DNA from: Planctomycetales bacterium
GTDB taxonomy: Bacteria > Planctomycetota > Planctomycetia > Isosphaerales > Isosphaeraceae
Reading direction: 5' to 3'
Length of the DNA: 64,000 nt
NCBI GenBank assembly: GCA_027451885.1
Contig: DAIDHX010000015.1
Coordinates: forward strand, 1-64,000
In this document: one piece after another, positions 43,456 through 51,299 of the stretch
Position numbering within the stretch: position 1 is the first letter of the stretch
Layout: every line of letters starts with the position of its first letter
Translations under genes and position numbers: made by a program
The notes under the pieces: model-generated
Told to the model about the DNA's origin: nothing
What the model saw: the letters and a program-made list of their open reading frames with translations, nothing else
Databases searched by the model: none

Positions 43456-44283
43456 ATGACGACTTCGCCCTTGCAAATCTATCTCCAGGATATCAACGAC
43501 ACGCCGCTTCTCACCGCGGCCGAGGAACGTGCGCTGGCGGATCGTGTCGCCGCGGGCGACCCCTACGCTCGCGAGCACATGGTGAAGGCAAACCTGCGCC
43601 TGGTGGTGAATATCGCACGCGGATATTTGGGAAAAGGGTTGAGTTTGGAGGATTTGATCGAAGAGGGCAATCTGGGCTTGATGCGCGCGGTCGAGGGGTT
43701 TGATGGAACTCTGGACACGCGTTTTAGCACCTACGCGAGCTACTGGATCAAGCAGTCGATTCGTCGAGCTGTGATGAATAGCGGCAAGGTGATTCGGCTG
43801 CCTGCGTACATGGTGAGTTTGCTTGCCAAGTGGCGGCGGGCGACGGCGGTGCTGTCGGATCGGCTGGGGCGAGCGCCCACGCATGAGGAAGTGGGCAAGG
43901 CGCTCAAACTTTCGAAGAAGAAGATGGGGATCGTGGCCAAGGCGATCCGGGTGAGCAATCTCACGCAGCACAATGAGAATTCGGATGAAGACGGGCCGGC
44001 GATCGATGAAATGCTCACCGACGATCGCGGTAAGGGAGTCGAATCCGCGCTGATCGAGGCGGACGATCTCGACCAGATTTTCTACCACCTGGACACGCTC
44101 GAGGAGCGTGAGGCAGCCGTGATTCGAATGCGGTTCGGCCTTGATGACGAGGGCCCTCGGACGCTCCGCGAGGTGGGCGAAAACCTGGGTCTGACGCGCG
44201 AGCGGGTCCGCCAGCTTGAAAACCAGGCGCTTCAGAAGCTCATGCACGCGCTCGTGCAAACCAGCGGCTCGATCGGCGACTAG
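43456..44283 (+). CDS. RpoD/SigA-like sigma-70 factor (short)
   Basis: A 275-residue sigma-70 factor with regions 1.2 (PLQIYLQDINDTPLLTAAEE), 2 (LRLVVNIARGYLGKGLSLEDLI, then FSTYASYWIKQSIRRAV), 3 and 4 (REAAVIRMRFGLDDEG, then TLREVGENLGLTRERVRQLE). It lacks region 1.1 and the long spacer of a primary E. coli sigma, so it is a group 2 type or short SigA. AAGGGA lies upstream of ATG 43456; the frame extends 33 bases further. A strong terminator follows. No anti-sigma gene is adjacent. Confidence 0.9.
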   Translation: MTTSPLQIYLQDINDTPLLTAAEERALADRVAAGDPYAREHMVKANLRLVVNIARGYLGKGLSLEDLIEEGNLGLMRAVEGFDGTLDTRFSTYASYWIKQSIRRAVMNSGKVIRLPAYMVSLLAKWRRATAVLSDRLGRAPTHEEVGKALKLSKKKMGIVAKAIRVSNLTQHNENSDEDGPAIDEMLTDDRGKGVESALIEADDLDQIFYHLDTLEEREAAVIRMRFGLDDEGPRTLREVGENLGLTRERVRQLENQALQKLMHALVQTSGSIGD

Positions 44284-44312
44284 ACTGCGATCTCCATTTC
44301 GAGACTGATCCA

Positions 44313-44351
44313 GGGCGTTATTCCGGCCTCGGCTGGAATGACGCCCTTTTT
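44313..44351 (+). terminator. Intrinsic terminator
   Basis: GGGCGT-TATTCC and GGAAT-GACGCCC form a long stem with a GC-rich loop region, followed directly by TTTTT. It lies 29 bases past the sigma-factor stop. One of the clearest terminators in the window. Confidence 0.85.
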
Positions 44352-44590
44352 CATTTCCGCGGGGATGGGCTCCGTGGGCCAGGGTCGAGCGAGGCAACCT
44401 GGCACGATACGGCCAGGAGGGGCTGTTCTTGACCCAGGTCGCGTCCAGGCCCTCCCAATATTAGGCCACCTGGCTCGAAGTACGTTTGTGGCGTGGTGGA
44501 ACACGGGAGCTTGCCCGATCGACCGCCACTCGAAAACGTCCGGGGCAGACAAGTTTGACCACTGGGTCTCGGGGAATGAGGAGAATCCGC

Positions 44591-45412
44591 ATGGTGTGCT
44601 CGATGATGAAAAAGGGCGTGGCGGCCGCCGTGCTTGCCGCCGGGGGGTTGTTTCTGGCCTTTGGGACGCATGCCCCCAGCTACGTCCGCACGGCGTTCCA
44701 CAAGGTGCGCCAGCACGCGAAGGACGCTGTTGATCCGCAGTTCGACATCGATCGCGCTCGCGAGGAGATCACGAACCTCAAGCCGATGATCGAGAAGAAT
44801 ATCGAAATCCTGGCCCGTGCCGAGGTTGACGCTGAGCACCTCGAGCGTGAGACCACTGCCATCCAGGCCAACCTTGCGACCGAGAAGAAGGACATCATGG
44901 CGCTGCGGGACCGGGTGGCGAGCGGCGTGCGCGTGACTTCGCACGGCGAGGATACGGTCACAGAGCTCAAGGGAGATCTCGCCCACCGGCTTGATCACTA
45001 TCAGTATGTGACGCAACTTCTTGAGGAGAAGCAAACCACGCTGAAGGCCAAGCGCAAGATCATCAAGGCCGCGCACGACCAGCTTGAGAATCTGCGGACC
45101 CAGAAGTCGACCCTGTTGGCGAAGCTGGCAAGCATTGAGGCCCGGCTGCGGATGATCGAGGCCACCAGCGCCAAGAACGAGTTCCACTTCGACGACTCCG
45201 CGCTTTCGCGTGCCAAGGAGACGGTGAACGAGCTTGAGGAGCGGCTGGACGTGCTGGCCCGGCGTGCCGAGATGGAAGGCCGCTATGCGGAGGGTGAGGC
45301 CTCGGCTTCGTCGAGGTTCGTCGACCCGGGTCGGGATGTGGTCAAGGAGGTTGACAAGGTGTTTGGGTCCGATTCGCGCGGCGACTCGAAGCCGGGCGAC
45401 AAGACGCTCTGA
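44591..45412 (+). CDS. Coiled-coil membrane-anchored hypothetical protein
   Basis: A 273-residue protein. The N-terminus has a signal-anchor (KKGVAAAVLAAGGLFLAFG), and residues ~40-240 are long amphipathic helices with repeated Glu/Lys/Leu, for example EITNLKPMIEKNIEILARAE and LLEEKQTTLKAKRKIIKAA. This is a coiled coil facing the periplasm. The tail is charged. ATG 44591 has GAGGAG seven bases upstream. Family not recognised; it may be structural in the envelope. It stands before the FHA protein gene on the same strand. Confidence 0.72.
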   Translation: MVCSMMKKGVAAAVLAAGGLFLAFGTHAPSYVRTAFHKVRQHAKDAVDPQFDIDRAREEITNLKPMIEKNIEILARAEVDAEHLERETTAIQANLATEKKDIMALRDRVASGVRVTSHGEDTVTELKGDLAHRLDHYQYVTQLLEEKQTTLKAKRKIIKAAHDQLENLRTQKSTLLAKLASIEARLRMIEATSAKNEFHFDDSALSRAKETVNELEERLDVLARRAEMEGRYAEGEASASSRFVDPGRDVVKEVDKVFGSDSRGDSKPGDKTL

Positions 45413-45534
45413 CAGGTAATGGGGAAAAGCGCCACCGCGAGCCGCTTGCCTTTGGCGTCATCTCTGAATGGACGGCAAGGGCGAGGACTGGCTCGCGGTG
45501 GACGTTTCGGGCGTTCAATCGAAGTGGGATCCTG

Positions 45535-47004
45535 ATGGTCAACCCAGGCGGCGAGTTATCCATGCTGGGACAATGGCGGATCGTGCTGCGGCAGGCGGAG
45601 GAAGCGGCGCGACAGGGACGGTACGCCGAGGCGTACGACCTGGCGAGCCGCCCCGAGGTCGCCGACCATCAACAAGCTGTGCAATTTCGGGGAAAACTGG
45701 CTCTGGATCTGATTGCCCGGGCGACTCGCCGCGGCGGTGTTGATGACCTCGAAGGGGCGATCGATGATCTGGACCTGGCGGAACGCATTGGCGCGCCGCC
45801 GGATTCGCTGGCGGCGGCCCGGTTAAACCTGGCCGATCGTTCGGCCCAGGAAGTCCGCCGATATCTCGACGGTGGCGATCCCGAACGCGCACTCGAGCGG
45901 ATCGAGGTCCTTCAGCGCAGGAAGATCAGCGGTCCCGCGCTTCGCGGTGCACGCGAGATCGCCGAGGCCTGGCGGCTGGCGACGAGCGAAGGCCGCCGTG
46001 GTGAATTCGGCCGCGCCTTCGAGCAGCTTGAACGCGCGGAACGGCTCGCGGCCGGCATGGGATCCCATCAGGCGGAAAAGGCAGTCGCTGCCGCCAAGGT
46101 TGAGCTCGAAAATCGCCGCAAATCGTCCGTGAACCTCGTCGAGACACTGTACCTGGCCCTGGCCGATGAATCGTGGCCCAGAATCCTCACCGCGGCCGAG
46201 GCGGTGCTCGGCGCAATTCCTGAACATCCCGCAGCCCGCCAGGCACGTACCAACGCCTGGCGCAAGATCGCCGCCATGAGCCCGCAGGGAGCCATTCCGC
46301 CCAGGGCAACCCCCAATCTCGTATCCGCCGTTCCCCCGGCCGAATTCCCCAGGGTCGCAACCGAACGCAGAACACCCAGTTTCTCTCCGCGGCACTTCGA
46401 TGAACCCAATCGCCGCTTCTTGCTCTGGGTCGACGCCGTCGGCGGCTTCCTCGTTTGCCTGGGCGATCGCGTCATCCTCGGCAGAGCCGGCGACGAAAGC
46501 CAGGCCGATGTTCCCTTGCTGGGAGATATTTCACGAAATCATGCGGAGCTTGTTCGCGACGGCGACGCCTATCTGCTCAAGCCAAATCACGCCACTTTCC
46601 TCAACGGCAAGCAGGTCATTGGCCAGGCGATCGTCAGGCACGGCGACGTCCTTCGGCTGGGCTCGACGGTGGAGCTTGAATTTCAGCGCCCGAGTCCGAT
46701 GAGCACCACGGCGAAGCTGGTTGTGGTGAGCCGGCACCGGCTTTCTCTGGCGGTTCAATCGGTATTGCTCATGGGTGAAACGTGCATCATTGGCCAGAAT
46801 GCCCAGTCTCACATCGTTGCCCGGCAGATTTCGAAGCCGGTTGTGCTCTATCGTCAGGCCGGCGGGCTATGGTGCAGGGCGGAAGGGGCGTTCGAGGTCG
46901 ATGGGCGGACGCGTGCGTCACGAGCCCCGTTGACATTGACTTCCAGCGTTCTCGGCGATGGATTTTCGTTCAGCCTGGAAACTCTCGGAGAGCAGCCGGT
47001 GTAA
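45535..47004 (+). CDS. FHA-domain protein with helical repeats
   Basis: A 489-residue cytoplasmic protein. The first ~250 residues are helical, TPR-like repeats (AEEAARQGRYAEAYDLAS, YLDGGDPERALERIEVL, ERRGEFGRAFEQLERAERL-like). At ~310-385 lies an FHA domain: RVILGRAGDESQADVPLL, DISRNHAELVRDGDAYLL, NHATFLNGKQV, which contains the Arg, Ser and Asn of phosphothreonine binding. A second, FHA-like C-terminal part lacks those residues. FHA proteins usually bind phosphothreonine on kinase targets; a kinase gene begins 35 bases downstream, suggesting a pair. ATG 45535 or 45562 may be the start. Confidence 0.85.
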   Translation: MVNPGGELSMLGQWRIVLRQAEEAARQGRYAEAYDLASRPEVADHQQAVQFRGKLALDLIARATRRGGVDDLEGAIDDLDLAERIGAPPDSLAAARLNLADRSAQEVRRYLDGGDPERALERIEVLQRRKISGPALRGAREIAEAWRLATSEGRRGEFGRAFEQLERAERLAAGMGSHQAEKAVAAAKVELENRRKSSVNLVETLYLALADESWPRILTAAEAVLGAIPEHPAARQARTNAWRKIAAMSPQGAIPPRATPNLVSAVPPAEFPRVATERRTPSFSPRHFDEPNRRFLLWVDAVGGFLVCLGDRVILGRAGDESQADVPLLGDISRNHAELVRDGDAYLLKPNHATFLNGKQVIGQAIVRHGDVLRLGSTVELEFQRPSPMSTTAKLVVVSRHRLSLAVQSVLLMGETCIIGQNAQSHIVARQISKPVVLYRQAGGLWCRAEGAFEVDGRTRASRAPLTLTSSVLGDGFSFSLETLGEQPV

Positions 47005-47039
47005 GATAGATGCCCTGGCGACGAAGAATAGGTGAAACG

Positions 47040-48968
47040 ATGAACGCTACGGCGGAAGCGAAAGACGTCTCCAGAGTGGAGCTCGACGTGGGCAGCGACA
47101 TCAACGAAACAGCGATCCACGAACCGAGGGATTCGTCTGGAACCGATCCAAAGGGTTCCGACGTGGTCCAGGCCGGCTCACGCACGCCCGGCGGGCGCTA
47201 CATGTTTGCTTCCGGCGCCCGGCCGCTTGAGGGATATACCATCAAGCGTGCGATTGGCCGCGGTGGCTTTGGCGAGGTCTACTTTGCAACCTCGGATTCC
47301 GGCAAGGAAGTCGCGCTCAAGCTGATTCTGCGGAATCTGGAGATTGAGCGCAGGGGCGTCATGCAATGCATGAATCTCAAGTGCCCAAATCTGCTCTCGA
47401 TCTTCGATCTGAAGACGACCGATGAGGGCGACACGTTTGTCGTGATGGAATATGTCTCGGGCCCGAGCCTTTCGAACGTGCTGGCCCAGCATCCCAATGG
47501 GCTTCCGATTGAGGAAGTTCGGCGCTGGATGCGCGGGCTGATCGACGGCGTGTCGTATTTGCACGATCACGGCATTGTGCACCGCGATCTCAAGCCGGCG
47601 AACCTCTTCATGGAAGAGGGGATTGTTAAGATCGGTGATTATGGCCTCGCCAAGTTGATCAGTGCCTCGCGTGGCAGCGACCATTCCGAGAGCATCGGCA
47701 CCTGCCATTACATGGCGCCCGAGATCGGCACTGGCAAGTATCACAAACCGATCGACGTTTACGCCATCGGCGTGATTCTCTACGAGATGCTCACGGGCTG
47801 TGTGCCGTTTGAAGGCGAAACGGTGGCCGAGGTCTTGATGAAGCACCTGACTGCGCGGCCCGATGTTTCCGTACTGGCGGAGCCCTATCGCTCGATCGTG
47901 GCCCGGGCTCTGGCCAAGGATCCGAACGACCGCCCGAGCCGGCTTCGCGATCTCTTGCCGGCAGAGGACGCACCTTTGGATCCCGAGGTGCGGATCATTG
48001 GCGAGCCATACCGCGGCGCCGAGTACGCGGCGGTTCACCAGGCTGGGGCGGAGTCTCGGGCCGAGGAGATTTTTTATATCGGCCCTGATACGCGGCCGGC
48101 GGATGCAGCCGGACCTCGCACCCGCGCACAGGATTGGCGGGCGCGGCGTTCCGCGGCCCGGGATGCGTTGCGGGCTCGAATCCGCGCGAATCTCGACGCG
48201 CTCACCCGGCCGCCGCGCTATCAGACGCCTCCCGCGGCTCAGCCGCAGATGCAGGCCTTTGTCGAGCCCGTGGCCGCGCAACCTTTTCGGCTCCAGGCTG
48301 CGGCCCAGCCCGTCCAGGCCGTGCCCGAGCCGCCGCCGAAACCCACGCGACGCATGATCGTGGCCGAGCTCACCGGCTCCATGCTCGCCTCAGCGCTTCT
48401 GGTGGCGCTCTTTTCGGTTCCGGCAATGGTGCTGATGCGCATCGATCCTTCCAGGGATCCGGCCCTCTGTGCCTATTTCGCCCTCCTCTCCTTGCTGGGC
48501 ACCTGGGTTGCTCTCGTGCCCAACAAGCTGCTCGAGCGGACCTCGATCGATCTCGTCTATCGGCGGCTCGTGGGGCTCGTGGGAGGGATGGCCACAGGCG
48601 CTGTCGCCATCGTTCTTTTCCATGCTCTCAAGCTGGAATGGCCTTTGAGCGATCAACGCGTCACCGAGCCTCAGAACTTCGAGGTCGTTTACTTCGGCCT
48701 GCTCTATACGCTGACAACCGGCTGGTTCTCAGGCAGCGAACGCACGCGGTCAGCACGCTTTCGCATGCGGCCCGTGGTCTGGACTGTGATCGCCGCCGCA
48801 GTCCTCGCCTCCATGGCCTGGCCGTACCAGAGCACCGCGATGCCGATCGCAATCGCGACTGTGATTCCAATCGTCATTCAGCTTGTTAGCCCCTGGGATG
48901 AAACCGCGGCTGCATACCGAAGATATCTGGCCACGGCGACCAAACGCGGTCGCAGGCTAAGAATCTGA
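47040..48968 (+). CDS. Membrane serine/threonine protein kinase
   Basis: A 642-residue kinase. The domain at ~62-320 has IKRAIGRGGFGEVYFA, VALKLI (ATP Lys), VHRDLKPANLF, IGDYGLAKL (DYG for DFG) and YMAPEI, so all key residues but the Phe are normal. After a Pro/Ala-rich linker about six hydrophobic segments follow (from ~445, starting GSMLASALLVALFSVPAMVLM), an unusual multi-pass membrane part for a kinase. AGGTGAAACG precedes ATG 47040. The preceding FHA protein is its likely reader. Confidence 0.9.
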   Translation: MNATAEAKDVSRVELDVGSDINETAIHEPRDSSGTDPKGSDVVQAGSRTPGGRYMFASGARPLEGYTIKRAIGRGGFGEVYFATSDSGKEVALKLILRNLEIERRGVMQCMNLKCPNLLSIFDLKTTDEGDTFVVMEYVSGPSLSNVLAQHPNGLPIEEVRRWMRGLIDGVSYLHDHGIVHRDLKPANLFMEEGIVKIGDYGLAKLISASRGSDHSESIGTCHYMAPEIGTGKYHKPIDVYAIGVILYEMLTGCVPFEGETVAEVLMKHLTARPDVSVLAEPYRSIVARALAKDPNDRPSRLRDLLPAEDAPLDPEVRIIGEPYRGAEYAAVHQAGAESRAEEIFYIGPDTRPADAAGPRTRAQDWRARRSAARDALRARIRANLDALTRPPRYQTPPAAQPQMQAFVEPVAAQPFRLQAAAQPVQAVPEPPPKPTRRMIVAELTGSMLASALLVALFSVPAMVLMRIDPSRDPALCAYFALLSLLGTWVALVPNKLLERTSIDLVYRRLVGLVGGMATGAVAIVLFHALKLEWPLSDQRVTEPQNFEVVYFGLLYTLTTGWFSGSERTRSARFRMRPVVWTVIAAAVLASMAWPYQSTAMPIAIATVIPIVIQLVSPWDETAAAYRRYLATATKRGRRLRI

Positions 48969-49065
48969 CCGGCCGAACGAAGAGCTTCTGTCGCCGATCG
49001 TCCCTATCAGCGCACGGAATGGAAACCGCCGAAGTCGGAGCAGCCTGCTCGAGGAAGAACGACCC

Positions 49066-49902
49066 ATGAAGCGTTTCTTCATTGTGTTCTTGATCGTGTT
49101 CCTGGTAATCGTCGCGGTACGCAAATCGCATCGGATCGAGATCCGCCGAGACGTCGACGCTCACCACCGGGCGGAGCGTGGGCTGCGCGAGGCCCATCAC
49201 GCACTCAGGAAGGCCGGCGACGAGGTGCGTGATTCACTTCGCGAGGCGCGCGACGATCTCCGCCGCACCTATCATGATTTGCGCGATGAAATGCACGATG
49301 CGTTCCGCGCGAACGATTCCGACCTTTCGGACGAACGAATTGAAACCGACGATCTGCCTGTTCCAATCCTGAAGGGCACCCACACGACCGAAGCCGCCGC
49401 CGTGAATGAGCCCCGGCCACGCGCTGACGAGGCGGCCGTGGAAGGGTCAAGCAAGAGTGTCGAGGGCCTCTTAAGCGCGACTCAAGAACGCGCGCAGACC
49501 GAGGCTCGCACTGCGCTTAACCGCTTCGTGACCGAATGGCTGAGCCCCGAGATTCCATCAACCTGGACGCCTCCTCAGAGCCTGGTCGATTCCGTGATTG
49601 AAGGCACAAAAACCACCGCCATCAAGAAGGAGTACGGCGAGGTATTCCTGACCACGCTCAGGATCGATGCGTCGCCCGAGCGCAGAACGCTCTTCACACG
49701 GGAATACAACCGCGAACTGGTCCATCGCCGGCTCGTGGTCATGGGGGGCGGGTTTGCTTTTTTGCTCGTCTGTCTCGGTGCGATCTCAAGCTATATCCGG
49801 GCGGATGAGGCCACGCGCGGTTACTACACCCAGAAGCTGCGGTTGCTCGCGGCCGCGGGAGTGGGCGCGGCGGGAGTGCTCATCTATCAGTTCACCGCAT
49901 GA
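49066..49902 (+). CDS. Hypothetical membrane protein
   Basis: A 278-residue protein with an N-terminal transmembrane segment (FFIVFLIVFLVIVAV), a highly charged helical region (~40-85: RDVDAHHRAERGLREAHHAL and EARDDLRRTYHDLRD), a soluble middle and two C-terminal membrane segments (VVMGGGFAFLLVCLGAISSY and LLAAAGVGAAGVLIYQF). Its stop codon lies inside the following terminator stem. No family is recognised. It is on the same strand as the kinase block and 97 bases after it. Confidence 0.65.
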   Translation: MKRFFIVFLIVFLVIVAVRKSHRIEIRRDVDAHHRAERGLREAHHALRKAGDEVRDSLREARDDLRRTYHDLRDEMHDAFRANDSDLSDERIETDDLPVPILKGTHTTEAAAVNEPRPRADEAAVEGSSKSVEGLLSATQERAQTEARTALNRFVTEWLSPEIPSTWTPPQSLVDSVIEGTKTTAIKKEYGEVFLTTLRIDASPERRTLFTREYNRELVHRRLVVMGGGFAFLLVCLGAISSYIRADEATRGYYTQKLRLLAAAGVGAAGVLIYQFTA

Positions 49903-49939
49903 TGCTCGAATCAGCAATCTCATCTGAGCATCATGTTTT
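49899..49939 (+). terminator. Intrinsic terminator overlapping a stop codon
   Basis: ATGATGCTC pairs with GAGCATCAT across 18 bases, followed by GTTTT. The TGA stop of the upstream gene lies in the 5' arm. Confidence 0.6.
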
Positions 49940-50068
49940 CATGGTAGCGACCGGAAGGATAGGCAAGGGCCTGCGATTCGGGGTAAACTGGGGATAGCGG
50001 CGAGATCGGCGTGAACGGGGGTATTCTGCTCCGGCCGATTTCGAGACCCCGGTCGGGGCCGATTCACC

Positions 50069-50698
50069 ATGGCAAAGAGCGAGACGGATGCTCTCCTGGT
50101 GCGCCAGGTGCGCGCGGGGGACGCCGAGGCGTGGCGGCAGATGATTGAGCGGTTCGAGGGGCGTTTGCTGGCGTTCGTCGAGAGCCGGCTGCACGACCAT
50201 GCCGCCAGTGAGGACGTGGTTCAGGAGACGTTTGTCGGCTTCCTGACGAGCTTGCCGCACTACGACGAGAATCGGGACATGGAAGCGTACCTGTTCTCGA
50301 TCGCTGCGCACAAATTGACCGACCATCTGCGCAAACAAGGTCGGCGGCCGATTGATCAATTTGGCTCGGACGATCACGGCCGGCCCCTTGACGAGGTGGC
50401 TGGCGGTGCCCGCGCGGCATCGAGCATCGCGCGTAGCGGTGAGCGCAAACAGGCCGAGGAGCGGCTACTGGCCGATGCCATGGGTCAGCTTGTGCGGGAA
50501 TGGCAAGCGCGGGGGGATTACGACCGCCTCCGTTGCCTTGAGCTCCTTGTCGTCAAGGGCTGGGCCAATAAAGACGTCGCCGCGCACCTGGACATGACCG
50601 AGCAGGCGGTAGCCAGTTACAAATTTCAAACAATCGCCCGCCTGAAGGAGATGGCTCGCCGCGCGGGCCTGTCGCTCGAAGAGCTGGGTGAGAGCTAG
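50069..50698 (+). CDS. ECF-type RNA polymerase sigma factor
   Basis: A 209-residue sigma factor. Region 2 lies at ~10-90 (WRQMIERFEGRLLAFVESRL, ASEDVVQETFVGFL, AYLFSIAAHKLTDHLRKQGR), region 4 at ~140-200 (CLELLVVKGWANKDVAAHLD, then MTEQAVASYKFQTIARLKE). The region 4 helix-turn-helix is slightly irregular. The stop is 23 bases before a small gene with Cys/His motifs, a likely anti-sigma partner. The target regulon is unknown. Confidence 0.88.
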   Translation: MAKSETDALLVRQVRAGDAEAWRQMIERFEGRLLAFVESRLHDHAASEDVVQETFVGFLTSLPHYDENRDMEAYLFSIAAHKLTDHLRKQGRRPIDQFGSDDHGRPLDEVAGGARAASSIARSGERKQAEERLLADAMGQLVREWQARGDYDRLRCLELLVVKGWANKDVAAHLDMTEQAVASYKFQTIARLKEMARRAGLSLEELGES

Positions 50699-50720
50699 GC
50701 CCGGTCGTGGAGCCGAAACG

Positions 50721-51206
50721 ATGGCTGAGAAACCGAGTCCGGATCCTGAAACCAGGGCACGATCCCCGCGCGAGCCTGGACCCCTGCGCCCAATCGACGA
50801 AGTCGCGCTCAGGGATTATCTGGCTGACGCGCTGCCGCCGGGGGAGTCGGCCCGGGTTGAGAAGGCGCTCCGCGATTCCGCGGAGCTCCGCGCTCGGCTC
50901 GAGGATGTGCGCAGAAATCGCGCCGACGCCCAGCTTCATTCTCTGGGGGCAATCTGGCGCAGGGGACGGCTCACGTGCCCGGATCGGCAACAGCTTGGCA
51001 GCCTGTTGCTCGACGTGCTCGATCCGGATCTCACGGAATACGTGCAATTCCACCTTGAAGTCATCGAGTGCGCGTATTGCCGCGCGAATCTTGCGGACCT
51101 CAAGGCTCAGTCAGAGGCCGCGGGTGCCTCAAGGTCGCGCCAGCATCGCATTTTGCAGTCGAGCCGGCATCTTCTCCGCGAGAAAAATCAGCGCGCCAAG
51201 GATTGA
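50721..51206 (+). CDS. Putative zinc anti-sigma-like protein
   Basis: A 161-residue protein directly after an ECF sigma gene. The N-terminus is Pro/Arg-rich, then VALRDYLADALPPGESARVE and EYVQFHLEVIECAYCRANLADL. The latter resembles the anti-sigma zinc motif H-x3-C-x2-C, but here the spacing is H-x5-C-x2-C. No transmembrane segment, so it would be a soluble anti-sigma. The ATG at 50721 is preferred; an earlier GTG would overlap the sigma gene. Assignment rests on context plus the motif. Confidence 0.6.
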   Translation: MAEKPSPDPETRARSPREPGPLRPIDEVALRDYLADALPPGESARVEKALRDSAELRARLEDVRRNRADAQLHSLGAIWRRGRLTCPDRQQLGSLLLDVLDPDLTEYVQFHLEVIECAYCRANLADLKAQSEAAGASRSRQHRILQSSRHLLREKNQRAKD

Positions 51207-51223
51207 TCCCCAACACCAGGCCG

Positions 51224-51283
51224 AAAGAGCGACGGCCCTCCGTGGCCGTCCTGCGGCACGCGCACTCCGTTGCGCTCTTTTTC
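51224..51283. terminator. Bidirectional terminator
   Basis: An outer stem AAAGAGCG / CGCTCTTT flanks an inner stem (ACGGCC / GGCCGT). On the plus strand TTTTT follows; on the minus strand the opening AAAG gives a T-rich end. It separates the anti-sigma-like gene from the convergent pyrophosphatase gene. Confidence 0.65.
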
Positions 51284-51299
51284 GAGACGAGGGATCGGC

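Noticed and set aside
43402-44397. 331-codon minus frame opposite the sigma factor
   Set aside because: The plus strand encodes a clear sigma-70 factor, and the minus frame would run through its terminator.
44351-45187. 278-codon minus frame opposite the coiled-coil gene
   Set aside because: The coiled-coil frame has a good ribosome-binding site and signal anchor; this one has none.
47178-48281. 367-codon minus frame opposite the membrane kinase
   Set aside because: High-GC shadow frame; the kinase motifs lie on the plus strand.
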